19,982 nt of DNA, from NCBI GenBank assembly GCA_964383845.1, contig CAYLIF010000026.1:1-19982 (forward strand), written 5' to 3'. Below, piece by piece: positions 1-8,542 of the stretch (within the stretch, counting starts at the first letter, position 1; each line of letters begins with the position of its first letter). The notes under the pieces are model-generated. The model saw only the letters and a list, made by a program, of their open reading frames with translations. It had not been told where the DNA came from and did no database searches. Both the position numbers and the translations under genes were made by a program. The DNA is from JAAZGD01 sp964383845 (lineage in GTDB: Bacteria; Bacillota; Clostridia; Peptostreptococcales; Anaerovoracaceae).

Positions 1-14
1 AATAAATATTACAA

Positions 15-47
15 TAAAAAAGAGGCCGGATTTATATCCAGGCCTCT
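15..47 (-). terminator. Rho-independent terminator of the PBP-maf unit
   Basis: On the minus strand an 11-bp stem (arms at 21-31 and 36-47, one bulged base at 40, loop at 32-35) is followed by a run of U's encoded by the A's at 16-20. The stem is G+C-rich next to AT-rich surroundings. The maf stop codon (32-34) lies in the loop, so the hairpin is built from the last maf codons. The plus-strand side also has a T-rich tail (48-54), so it may work in both directions. Confidence 0.85.
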
Positions 48-604
48 ATTTTATTGAGTTCATTTACCAATCTCGTCCAAGGGAGTCCAATTACATTATC
101 CTTATCTCCTTGTATGTGATCCACATACTTGCCAAAAGCTCCTTGAATAGCATAGCCTCCAGCTTTATCATAAGGTTCACTTGTTTGAATGTAGTCTCTT
201 ATATCTTTTTCGGAATACTGTTTAAATGTTACCTGTGTAGTTTCGCAAAAGACTGCTCGCTTCTTTTTGTGTGCTTTAACTATAGCAACTCCCGTTAAGA
301 CTTGATGAGTTTTGCCATTAAGCGTTGAAAGAATACGGTGTGCATCTTCTTCAGAAACTGGCTTTCCTATAATTTCGTCTAGAAGGACAATTGTATCAGC
401 TGCCAATATTATGTCTTCATCATGGCAGAGATCTTCAACTGAGAGAGCCTTCTTTAAAGCCAAAAACATTACACCTTCATGAGGAGTTATACCAGATGGA
501 AGAGTCTCTTCGACATCTGGTATTATAATCCTTGGGTTGTAATTATGTTCTTTTAGAATATCGATTCTTCTTTGAGAAGAAGAAGCTAAGACTAAAGAAG
601 CCAT
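32..604 (-). CDS. maf: Maf-family nucleoside triphosphate pyrophosphatase
   Basis: Maf proteins are cytoplasmic pyrophosphatases that hydrolyse non-canonical or pyrimidine NTPs (typically dTTP/UTP) to the monophosphate and PPi, and are linked to septum control in Bacillus. At 190 aa this is full length for the family. Visible motifs are the N-terminal ASSSQRR substrate loop (residues 7-13), AADTIV with the likely catalytic Asp70, GKP (80-82), NGKTHQVLTG (96-105), DKAGGYAIQG (146-155) and GDKDNVIGLP (166-175), all in the expected order. The ATG at 602-604 lies inside the end of the upstream PBP gene (13-nt overlap), with a GAGGTG ribosome site inside that gene, which suggests translational coupling. 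Which nucleotide it prefers cannot be read from the sequence. Confidence 0.95.
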   Translation of the reverse strand: MASLVLASSSQRRIDILKEHNYNPRIIIPDVEETLPSGITPHEGVMFLALKKALSVEDLCHDEDIILAADTIVLLDEIIGKPVSEEDAHRILSTLNGKTHQVLTGVAIVKAHKKKRAVFCETTQVTFKQYSEKDIRDYIQTSEPYDKAGGYAIQGAFGKYVDHIQGDKDNVIGLPWTRLVNELNKIEAWI

Positions 605-3600
605 CCAGGCACCTCTTCATCGTCATCATCGTCGTCTTTAGGGGGTTTTACAGGAGGATTTTCTCCAGGTGTCCCTGGTTCTGTAGCTCCAGGTGTAGGC
701 GTTATGGCTGGTGGAGTTAACCCTTCAAATGGTGGCTTTTCATTTTCTGGTGGTGTAGTTGGAATCTCGTTAAATGTATATTCAGTTTTTCCGGATGGGT
801 CCACAGGATACTGTGATAAATCATAGTTATGATAGGTACAATAGTAATGAGGGACTTCAGAGTTACCTGAATAGCCTCTATCAGTACCTGATTTGTATGC
901 AACATTAGGGCACCAAGGGGTTGCTAAGAATCCAGAATCAAGACATACAGCTACGCGGCTGTATGCAGCCATTTTTTTGCTTGGCACAGTGCCTTTTACA
1001 AAGTATTCACTACGAGTAGGTCCACCACTAGGAAGACCGCCTGAATATGCATCAACTGATGCTGAAATAACATTCTCAGGCGCTTTACCAAAGGATTCTC
1101 TAGGCATTCCATCTAGGCATTGACGCATAATTTTGCTCCAAAGTCTTGCTGCAGAGACAGAGCCTTGCGACAACTCAATATTTACATCGTTTCCGATCCA
1201 TAGCGATGCTGCATACTTAGGAGTGTAACCAACAAACCATGCGTCGTAGTTATCCGATGTAGTACCTGTCTTGCCTGCCACAGGCTGACTTGAAATTGCT
1301 GCAGGTTTACCAAGCCCGTTAGTTACAACACTTTGTAATATATCGCTCATAATCCAAGCGACTCCTTCATTCAAGACTTGATTTTTCTTGGGCACCTTTT
1401 TTAAAAGCACTTCACCTCTTTTGTTTTTAACTTCAGTGTAGCAGATTGGCTCAACATATACTCCATAATTAGCGATAGTGCCGAAGCCACCAACCATTTC
1501 TAAAGGAGATATCCCATAAGTCATACCACCTAAACCTAAGGCTGCGGGATTCAAATCATTTACTTCAGGACTTCCTCTTTCAACAGTAGTGACACCCATT
1601 CTCTCTAAAAGATTGGCAGAATAATCAAAGCCAACTTGAGAAATAACTTTAACTGCAGCTACGTTCACTGATTGTTCTACAGCGGTCCGCAAGCTCATCA
1701 ATCCCCGGTAAGAATTATACCAGTTTTTAGGCCAAATCTTATCCCCGGTTTTTAAGGGTGCATCGTCAATTACGGAAGCTGCTGTCCAGAAGTCACCGTA
1801 ATAATTAGGAATTTCGTTACCAGAGTTATCAAGACTAACAAAAGCTTGATTTGTTCCTGCAGCTTGAGATTCATAACCTTGCTGTAGTGCAGCAGAATAG
1901 ACAGCAAGAGGCTTAATAGCAGAACCAGGTTGTCTTGGTGATGTAGCTCTATTGAATAGCATTCGACCCTTTGTGTTTCTTCCACCAACCATAGCTTTGA
2001 TTTGCCCTGTTTCATACTCAGTTAGAACCATAGCTGATTGAGGCTGAACTACTTTTTGATTTAGTAAATATGAAGAAGGACCAAAAGACATACCTCTGTC
2101 ATCAAAAAGGAAAAAGTCTGGAAAATCATCAAAAAACTCGGCTGCAATTATTAGATTGTCATCATTGTCCCGGCTTTTGTACTGAGCAGGGATACTAATA
2201 TGTCCACCATTCATGCTGTGGAATATAGAGTCTTCCATTATATAAATATCTTTAAATTCCAAACTATAATCCGTTTGTCCTTTGACGGTTGTATTAAAAA
2301 TATTTAGCCGTTTGCCTTTAAATATGGTAACTGAGCCGTCGCCATTGGCTTTATACTCTTCCGATGAAAGAACAAAAAAACCATTGCTATCAAAGTAAGT
2401 CTCGTAATTATAAAGAAGGATTTTATTGTTGGCTCCAATAATATTACCGTTACCGTCTTTCTTAAGGTTGGTAACTCTTGGGAAATTAGCGGTATTAGTG
2501 AACTCTGTTTCAATAATTAGCTGCATGCCAGAGTCCATAGTGGTATAAACTGATAGCCCGTTAGTATAAAGCATTTGTTTGGCTTCGCTGTACTCTAAAT
2601 GGAATTCATTTTGTAAATCTTCAATAACGTTTCCAATAACATAGTCAGTGAAATACGAAGACATTTCTTGTTTTTCGTCAAGCCCAGCATTGATATGTGC
2701 AGAAAGGGTGTCTGCCATAGTAAGGTCGTATTGCTCTTTTGTAATTTTTTCTTGCTTCAACATCATCTTAAGGCAAAGCTCTCTTCGTTCTTTGCTTGCG
2801 TCACTGATTACGTAAGTATATTGACTGCCTTTATAAAGGATACCTTCAGTGTCTTCATCTACAGCACTTGTATTAAGGGTTTTTATCAAAGCGTAACGAT
2901 CAGGAGCTTGAGGAAGGGCAGCTAGGGAAACACATTCCATAAGATCCAACTCACTGACATCTTTTCCAAAGTATGCCTTGCTAGCGGCCTGAACTCCATA
3001 TGAGTTATAGCCTAAGAATATAGTATTCAGATAAGCTTCTAGAATTTGTTCTTTTGTTAGGTTTCGCTCAAGTTGAACAGAGTAGTAGGCCTCTCTGATT
3101 TTTCTGGTGAGAGATCGCTCCGATTTCGTATCTGCGAGATAAACATTTCTCGCTAATTGCTGTGTTATAGTGGATGTCCCGCTGATTTGTCCGCTAGAGA
3201 AAGAGTCTTTAATGGCTCCAAAAATACGAATAAAGTTAAAGCCGTTGTGTGTCCAAAAAGTTTTGTCTTCCAATGAAACGAAAGCATTAATCATATTTTC
3301 CGGCATTTGAGAAAACTCGACATTTGTTCTCTTTCCGTCAGCTTCAAAAACTGATTCTATGGGTTCTCCCTCATCGTTATATAAAACCGAGCTTTCAGAC
3401 AGTAAATTGTATATATTGTCTGGGTCAATTGAAGGAGAGGTGAAAACTATAGACAGTACTAAAACAATTACTACAGCAGCAACTGCACCAGCAAAAATTC
3501 CCAAAGCTTTAAATAGTTTTTTCTTATTAACCTTATATCTTTTTGATCTTCTTTTACCGTTTTTAGTGGTAGCCATATTTGAGTTATCTCCTGAGTTATC

Positions 3601-3927
3601 TATTATGAAATGACCTCTTAGCCTGTTCCATCCATTGGAGGCCCTCTCGCTTACCTTTGAAAAAAATGAGGCTAGAAAAAATTTACTTTCATTTTCGTTA
3701 TCCTTTTTATCCTTGTGCCTGTGGGACCGATAGACTCTATCGTTATCTTCTAACGGCGAAGTTGTATTTATAGATGTTTGGTTTTTATCTCGATGTGTTT
3801 TCTCTTCTGAACTGGACATGTTCAAACTATCACTAATTTTATCGAACTCATCATTTACATTTTCAAACTGAGAGAAGAAATCATCCATCTCTTTTTGTTT
3901 GTCGTTGTCCTTATATTTATCTGACAA
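592..3927 (-). CDS. ponA: Class A bifunctional penicillin-binding protein (glycosyltransferase/transpeptidase)
   Basis: This enzyme polymerises and cross-links peptidoglycan from lipid II at the outer membrane face. The 1111-aa protein has a long charged cytoplasmic leader (1-137), one membrane segment (about 138-163), a GT51 glycosyltransferase domain (about 180-350) with EDKTFWTHNGF (catalytic Glu220) and TSTITQQLARN (251-261), a linker insertion (about 480-620), and a transpeptidase domain with SAIK (Ser669/Lys672), SVN (753-755) and KTGT (886-889). A Cys-containing segment (about 995-1030) and a Pro/Thr/Gly-rich tail ending in six Asp and two Glu follow. The start is TTG at 3927, chosen because GGAGGT sits 8 nt upstream; the nearby ATG at 3943 is out of frame and stops after eight codons. 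It is longer than most class A PBPs because of both low-complexity ends. The gene symbol is by analogy with B. subtilis PBP1. Confidence 0.95.
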   Translation of the reverse strand: MSDKYKDNDKQKEMDDFFSQFENVNDEFDKISDSLNMSSSEEKTHRDKNQTSINTTSPLEDNDRVYRSHRHKDKKDNENESKFFLASFFSKVSERASNGWNRLRGHFIIDNSGDNSNMATTKNGKRRSKRYKVNKKKLFKALGIFAGAVAAVVIVLVLSIVFTSPSIDPDNIYNLLSESSVLYNDEGEPIESVFEADGKRTNVEFSQMPENMINAFVSLEDKTFWTHNGFNFIRIFGAIKDSFSSGQISGTSTITQQLARNVYLADTKSERSLTRKIREAYYSVQLERNLTKEQILEAYLNTIFLGYNSYGVQAASKAYFGKDVSELDLMECVSLAALPQAPDRYALIKTLNTSAVDEDTEGILYKGSQYTYVISDASKERRELCLKMMLKQEKITKEQYDLTMADTLSAHINAGLDEKQEMSSYFTDYVIGNVIEDLQNEFHLEYSEAKQMLYTNGLSVYTTMDSGMQLIIETEFTNTANFPRVTNLKKDGNGNIIGANNKILLYNYETYFDSNGFFVLSSEEYKANGDGSVTIFKGKRLNIFNTTVKGQTDYSLEFKDIYIMEDSIFHSMNGGHISIPAQYKSRDNDDNLIIAAEFFDDFPDFFLFDDRGMSFGPSSYLLNQKVVQPQSAMVLTEYETGQIKAMVGGRNTKGRMLFNRATSPRQPGSAIKPLAVYSAALQQGYESQAAGTNQAFVSLDNSGNEIPNYYGDFWTAASVIDDAPLKTGDKIWPKNWYNSYRGLMSLRTAVEQSVNVAAVKVISQVGFDYSANLLERMGVTTVERGSPEVNDLNPAALGLGGMTYGISPLEMVGGFGTIANYGVYVEPICYTEVKNKRGEVLLKKVPKKNQVLNEGVAWIMSDILQSVVTNGLGKPAAISSQPVAGKTGTTSDNYDAWFVGYTPKYAASLWIGNDVNIELSQGSVSAARLWSKIMRQCLDGMPRESFGKAPENVISASVDAYSGGLPSGGPTRSEYFVKGTVPSKKMAAYSRVAVCLDSGFLATPWCPNVAYKSGTDRGYSGNSEVPHYYCTYHNYDLSQYPVDPSGKTEYTFNEIPTTPPENEKPPFEGLTPPAITPTPGATEPGTPGENPPVKPPKDDDDDDEEVPGWLL

Positions 3928-3979
3928 AGTATTTTACCTCCATGTTTTTATTTCTCTTATGTTGCATAAATCACAGCAT

Positions 3980-4007
3980 ATTATACCATAGCTTTGCTAA
4001 TTTACAA
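3980..4007 (-). promoter_or_regulatory. Promoter for the PBP-maf unit
   Basis: Read on the minus strand: a -35-like TTGTAA (4002-4007), a 16-nt spacer, and an extended -10 TGGTATAAT (3980-3988). It points at the PBP TTG start about 50 nt downstream. The -35 lies in a near-palindromic AATTTACAAATT element (4000-4011, plus strand). Confidence 0.65.
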
Positions 4008-4067
4008 ATTCTAGGATTAATAAATCTTACATTATATAGACGAAAGTTATATAGATATGTTCCTTAA

Positions 4068-4081
4068 TATGGTATAATATG
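4068..4081 (+). promoter_or_regulatory. Extended -10 promoter element for comEC
   Basis: TGGTATAAT at 4070-4078 is a perfect extended -10 placed about 56 nt before the comEC start. No good -35 is seen at the standard distance (4050-4055 is poor), which is acceptable for an extended -10 promoter. The 14-nt core TATGGTATAATATG is an exact mirror copy of the core of the opposing PBP promoter (3977-3990). Confidence 0.6.
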
Positions 4082-4133
4082 GAAATAGATACATTCTTCA
4101 TTAATTAATCATTAAAAATAGAAGGAAATTCAA

Positions 4134-6533
4134 TTGAGAAGGCCAATCCTCTTGCCTATTTTCTCCCTAGTATTAGGAATGATTATTTCAGCTGTTAGCG
4201 GGACGAAAATAAATTATGTTTATATAGCCTTGTTTCTAGGAGTAGTTTTTTCCTTTGTATTTGTTGTTGCTAAAAGGATAGAAGGACCGGATAATTTTAA
4301 TTTATGGAAACGGGGGATATTGCTTTCTTTTATTTTAATTGTTTTAGGTATGAGTATTTTTAGCCATGAAGCAAATCGCACTTATTTTTTAACTCAATTT
4401 AATGGATTAAACGTAACCTTAAATGGTACTGTAGTTTTTTCAGAAAACCGAGGAAAAGATTTATACAATCTAACACTGTTAGTTAGAGAGGGCCAGAATC
4501 ATATATTAAAGAAGCCAGAAAAGGTGCTAGTCAAGATATATGGAGAATTAGAAGATTTTCAAGACTTGGTAGGTAGAGATATCCAAATTAGAGGTGCTTT
4601 AGAAATACCTAATCCTGCAAGGAACCCTAAGTGTTTTGATTATCAAAAATATTTGAGAACAAAAGGTATAGCTACAATAGTGAATGTAAATCCTCGATTT
4701 ATAGAATATCAGGGATTGCGAACAGGGACCTTTAGTCTAGGCTGGAGAAGCTTACATAATATTTCTGCTATAAAGCAAGAGTTTCTCAATACCATATCTC
4801 AAAAAATATCTCCTCAAGGAATGGCCTTAGTGAAGGGAATGTTGTTTGGAGATAAAAGTGATATAGATCCAGAGCTGATATTAGAATTCCAGAGAAATTC
4901 AACTGCTCATATATTAGCAGTGAGTGGACTCCATGTTGGTATTATTTATGGGTTTTTAACTTTGTTGTTCAGAAAGCACAACTCTTTGGTAATAGATCTT
5001 TTTATTTTATTAGTTTTGGGGATATATGCAGTTATGAGTTTTTTAGCACCATCAGTTATTCGGGCGGTCTTTATGATAGGTATTCATATTGCAGCTAAAC
5101 GGTTTCATTTTAGGTATGATCTTCTTAGTGCAACAGTTTTTACAGCCGGTATAATATTATTGATTAATCCTTTAATGTTATTAAATGCTGGCTTTCAACT
5201 ATCATATACTGCTTTATTAACGATGTCTTTTTTTATTCCTTATCTCCATCATCATTGCTCTTTGAAATTATTAAAACCCTTTTTACCATTAATGGCAATT
5301 CAAGTTGGTTTAATCCCGATTATTGCCTTTCACTTTAACCATCTTTCTTTTGTTGGTATCATTGCAAATATTCCAATCATATTTTTGGCTGGTCTAATTA
5401 TTCCCATATTAATAATTCTGTTTCCTTTACATTTGTTGCTCAATGGAATGTTAATAGATACTCTTGCCACTTCTTCGGATTGGTTATTTCAAGCAATTAT
5501 TTTTATGAATGAAACCCTTTATTTTCAAGGGAGATTCAGCACATTAACTCCAAGCCCTCCCTTCTGTTTGATTGGATTTTTTTATCTGGGATTATTTTTT
5601 CTCACGTCAGAATTAACAGCCCTCTGGAAAGAACGTAAACAATTTGCTAAAATTTTAGGGTCTTTTATCCTGATTGCAGCTCTATTAGTTTGGGCTGGTT
5701 TTTTACTAGAAGATGATTTCCAAGATATAGGGATTATCTTCTTAGATGTTGGACAAGGCGATTGTCTCTTTATTGAGACTCCTAGTGGCAAGACAGCTAT
5801 GATTGATTCAGGTGGAAGTGCAAGTTATGATGTTGGGCGGAAAACTCTTCTTCCATTCTTGTTGAAAAATGGTCACAGTAAATTAGATTTGGCTATAGTC
5901 ACACACTTACACCAAGATCATTATGGCGGGTTTAAGACACTTAGCCAAGAAATACCAATAGGTGGATTGGTTTTATATGGGGGGTATCAATCAGAAAAAG
6001 ACAAGATAGTTTCTGAGTCGGGTTTCAAATCAAAAGATTTAATCTTTTCCGAAAAAGGGGTAACAATAAAACTTGATAATAGAGTATCAATAGAAGTACT
6101 GTGCCCTGAAGCTTGGACAAAAGATGATAAATATAATCCTGAGGATGAAAACCAAATGTCTTTGGTTTTGATGGTAATTTATGATGGTGTAAAAATACTG
6201 ATGACGGGAGATATTGATAAAGAGGGAGAAAAGAATGTTGTAAACTCAACATACAAAATTCAGGATCTGAACTGTGATATTTTAAAGGTCCCCCATCATG
6301 GATCTAAATACAGTATGAGTGAATTTTTTTTAAACCATACAAGTCCCCAATGTGCTGTTATTCAAGTTGGTAAAAACAATTTTGGGCATCCAAGTTCAGC
6401 TGTCCTTGAAAAATGCTTGGAAAAAGATATAATGGTTTTTAGAAACGACCTACAGGGTGCAATCGGTATTAAAATTGAAAATAGGGAAACGCAAAATTTA
6501 TGGGTAAAAACTATGATTACAAACGCATTATAG
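4134..6533 (+). CDS. comEC: ComEC/Rec2-family DNA internalisation channel protein
   Basis: ComEC forms the inner-membrane channel for single-stranded DNA in natural transformation; its C-terminal metallo-beta-lactamase-like domain is proposed to degrade the non-transported strand. The 799-aa protein shows N-terminal membrane segments (about 5-47 and 60-75), a soluble region (about 95-200), the Competence-domain membrane core (about 225-520) containing VSGLHVG (263-269), and a C-terminal domain with LDVGQGD (537-543), HLHQDH (His591, His593, Asp595, His596), TGD (691-693) and HHGS (721-724). All metal-binding motifs appear intact. The start is TTG at 4134, preceded by GAAGGAAA; no in-frame ATG lies close by. 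The 3' end overlaps holA by 34 nt, a common pairing in Bacillota. Other competence genes are not in the window, so function in uptake is inferred. Confidence 0.95.
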   Translation: MRRPILLPIFSLVLGMIISAVSGTKINYVYIALFLGVVFSFVFVVAKRIEGPDNFNLWKRGILLSFILIVLGMSIFSHEANRTYFLTQFNGLNVTLNGTVVFSENRGKDLYNLTLLVREGQNHILKKPEKVLVKIYGELEDFQDLVGRDIQIRGALEIPNPARNPKCFDYQKYLRTKGIATIVNVNPRFIEYQGLRTGTFSLGWRSLHNISAIKQEFLNTISQKISPQGMALVKGMLFGDKSDIDPELILEFQRNSTAHILAVSGLHVGIIYGFLTLLFRKHNSLVIDLFILLVLGIYAVMSFLAPSVIRAVFMIGIHIAAKRFHFRYDLLSATVFTAGIILLINPLMLLNAGFQLSYTALLTMSFFIPYLHHHCSLKLLKPFLPLMAIQVGLIPIIAFHFNHLSFVGIIANIPIIFLAGLIIPILIILFPLHLLLNGMLIDTLATSSDWLFQAIIFMNETLYFQGRFSTLTPSPPFCLIGFFYLGLFFLTSELTALWKERKQFAKILGSFILIAALLVWAGFLLEDDFQDIGIIFLDVGQGDCLFIETPSGKTAMIDSGGSASYDVGRKTLLPFLLKNGHSKLDLAIVTHLHQDHYGGFKTLSQEIPIGGLVLYGGYQSEKDKIVSESGFKSKDLIFSEKGVTIKLDNRVSIEVLCPEAWTKDDKYNPEDENQMSLVLMVIYDGVKILMTGDIDKEGEKNVVNSTYKIQDLNCDILKVPHHGSKYSMSEFFLNHTSPQCAVIQVGKNNFGHPSSAVLEKCLEKDIMVFRNDLQGAIGIKIENRETQNLWVKTMITNAL

Positions 6534-7588
6534 AAGATATAAAAAATAATGATATACCATCAGCGGTTCTTCTTTTTGGAGCTGAACAATTCCATGTAGA
6601 ATGGGCTACTGCTATGCTAATCGAAAAATTTGTCAATCCCATCACAAAAGAATTGGATATAAGCACCTTTAATGAAAAGCCTTCTGTGGAAGAACTTATC
6701 AACGCTTGTGAGACCCTTACAATGTTTTCTAAAAGAAGAATTGTTGTTGTTTCCAATAGTGGTTTTTTTAAAGGAAAACAGAAGGATGACTCAAATGAAA
6801 GCTCAGAAGGCAATAATCAAATAAATGAAGTGGAAAAAACCAGCAAAAGTGGAAATGAAGCAGAACTTCTATGCAAATACTTAACTAATGTTCCACCCTC
6901 CACCCTCTTAATTTTCAAAGAAGAAGAGGTAGATAAAAAACTAAAAACTTATAAGGCAATAAAAAAATACGGTAGAGATTATGATTTTGAAACATTAGAT
7001 GCAGAAGAAATAAAGAGGTTTATAAGAAACCGAATCAAAAAGGTGGGCAAAGAAATACGAGCTGAAATAGTAGATTTGATTTATGACCTATCTGGCTATA
7101 TGCACACTAACTCAGATTATAATTTATACAATTTGGAAAATGATTTAATAAAGATAACTTCTCATTCTGAAGGTGTAGAAATAACTGCTTTAGATGTAAC
7201 AAGTACATTAGAAGGGGATATGGATACATTTGTATTTTCTCTTGTGGAAGCCATGGGCTCTGGGAGGAAGGGCGAAGCTCTCAACCTTTTCTCAAACATA
7301 ATAGATGGAGGAGCCAAGTTTTTTGGTATATTAGGTCTTTTGATTGCTCAGTATGAATTAATGTTGGATGTAAAAGAACTTCTTGAAAAAGAACGAACTC
7401 TTCCCACCATTGAAAAGCTTTTAAAGGTTAATGGTTATCGCTTAAGAAAGGCCTTGCCCACAATTCAAAAATATTCATCCAGAGATCTTAGAGAATTATT
7501 GCTAAAGTTGTTTGCTATGGAACGGAATATTAAGAGCGGTTTAATAGAGCAAAACTTAGCTCTTGAAATGTTTATCGGAGAATTATAA
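6500..7588 (+). CDS. holA: DNA polymerase III delta subunit
   Basis: HolA is the clamp-loader subunit that opens the beta sliding clamp during DNA replication. The 362-aa protein has the N-terminal AAA+-like fold start (SAVLLFGAEQFHVEWA, 21-36), in the position where this family carries a degenerate Walker A, a middle domain with the typical EEIKRFIRNRIKK segment (169-181), a DVTSTLEGDMDTFVFSLVEA segment near 232-251, and a helical C-terminal domain ending in NLALEMFIGEL. Residues about 92-120 form a polar, Ser/Asn/Glu-rich insertion. The ATG at 6500 lies inside the comEC 3' end and has AGGGAAA upstream. Identification rests on the domain pattern, the usual length and the classic comEC-holA adjacency. 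Confidence 0.92.
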   Translation: MGKNYDYKRIIEDIKNNDIPSAVLLFGAEQFHVEWATAMLIEKFVNPITKELDISTFNEKPSVEELINACETLTMFSKRRIVVVSNSGFFKGKQKDDSNESSEGNNQINEVEKTSKSGNEAELLCKYLTNVPPSTLLIFKEEEVDKKLKTYKAIKKYGRDYDFETLDAEEIKRFIRNRIKKVGKEIRAEIVDLIYDLSGYMHTNSDYNLYNLENDLIKITSHSEGVEITALDVTSTLEGDMDTFVFSLVEAMGSGRKGEALNLFSNIIDGGAKFFGILGLLIAQYELMLDVKELLEKERTLPTIEKLLKVNGYRLRKALPTIQKYSSRDLRELLLKLFAMERNIKSGLIEQNLALEMFIGEL

Positions 7589-7590
7589 TT

Positions 7591-8490
7591 ATGAACAAAC
7601 AACTAAAAGCAGATCTAATGCTTATACTTGTGACATTTGCTTGGGGGGTTTCATACTATTTAATGGATGTAAGCCTTGCAGATATGGATCCTTTTACCTT
7701 GAATGCCCATAGGTTCTTAATCGCTTTTTCTATTGCCGTAATACTTACTTTTCCTAAGCTACGAAGTATAAATAGGGAAACTCTATGGTATAGCTTTGTT
7801 ATAGGGACTATCTTGGTAGTTGTTTATATAGGTGCCACTTTTGGAGTACTATACACAAGCCTTTCAAATGTAGGGTTCCTATGTGCTTTGTCAGTTGTAT
7901 TTACCCCTATTCTTGGATATTACATTTTTGGAATAATTCCAAGCAAAAAACTAAGAATTGTAGTTGTAATGTGTATAGTAGGGATTGGTTTGTTAACTTT
8001 GGATAGCCAATTAAAAGTGGCCATTGGAGATTTGCTTTGTATTTTGTGTGCTTTTGCCTATGCATTTGATCTGCTAATAACTGAAAAAGCGGTAAAAAAG
8101 TCTAATGTGAATGCATTTCAGTTAGGGGTTTTTCAATTGGGTTTTACAGGTGCTTGGCAGCTTTTACTGGCTATTATTTTCGAAGAACCGCATTTACCTA
8201 CCAACAATACTGTATGGGCTTCAGTTCTTTTCTTGGCTATTTTTTGTACTGGGATTGCGTTTATAGTTCAAACTGTAGCTCAACAGTATACAACTGCAAA
8301 TCATGTGGGGGTTATATTTACATTGGAGCCTGTTTTTGCTGGCTTTGTAGCCTTCTTTATAGCTGGAGAAGTTTTATTATCAAGGGCTTATATAGGAGCC
8401 TTGCTCTTGATTTCAGGCTGCTTTATTATGGAGGTAAACTTTAAATCAAAAAAGGAGAAACCCAAAAAGGAAAACAAGGATTGCATGTGA
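7591..8490 (+). CDS. EamA/DMT-superfamily permease
   Basis: A 299-aa integral membrane protein with about ten hydrophobic segments arranged as two EamA repeats (about 5-137 and 145-282) and a short Lys-rich cytoplasmic tail (286-297). Typical DMT signatures are the opening LMLILVTFAWGVSYYLMDVSL (9-29) and, in the second repeat, NHVGVIFTLEPVFAGFVAFF (237-256) with Glu260 after it. Members export or import metabolites such as amino acids or nucleotides; the substrate cannot be told from sequence. It starts 2 nt after the holA stop, with GGAG at 7577-7580 as ribosome site, so it is probably co-transcribed with comEC-holA. No terminator is evident before the crotonase gene 52 nt downstream. Confidence 0.88.
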   Translation: MNKQLKADLMLILVTFAWGVSYYLMDVSLADMDPFTLNAHRFLIAFSIAVILTFPKLRSINRETLWYSFVIGTILVVVYIGATFGVLYTSLSNVGFLCALSVVFTPILGYYIFGIIPSKKLRIVVVMCIVGIGLLTLDSQLKVAIGDLLCILCAFAYAFDLLITEKAVKKSNVNAFQLGVFQLGFTGAWQLLLAIIFEEPHLPTNNTVWASVLFLAIFCTGIAFIVQTVAQQYTTANHVGVIFTLEPVFAGFVAFFIAGEVLLSRAYIGALLLISGCFIMEVNFKSKKEKPKKENKDCM

Positions 8491-8542
8491 GTTTGAAAGC
8501 TGTTTAATCTATTAATGTTGAAACAAATATAAGGAGGCGGAA

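Noticed and set aside
8493..8521. Separate promoter for crotonase (TTGAAA at 8493)
   Set aside because: No acceptable -10 box at 16-18 nt, so the gene may be read through from the permease gene; left open.
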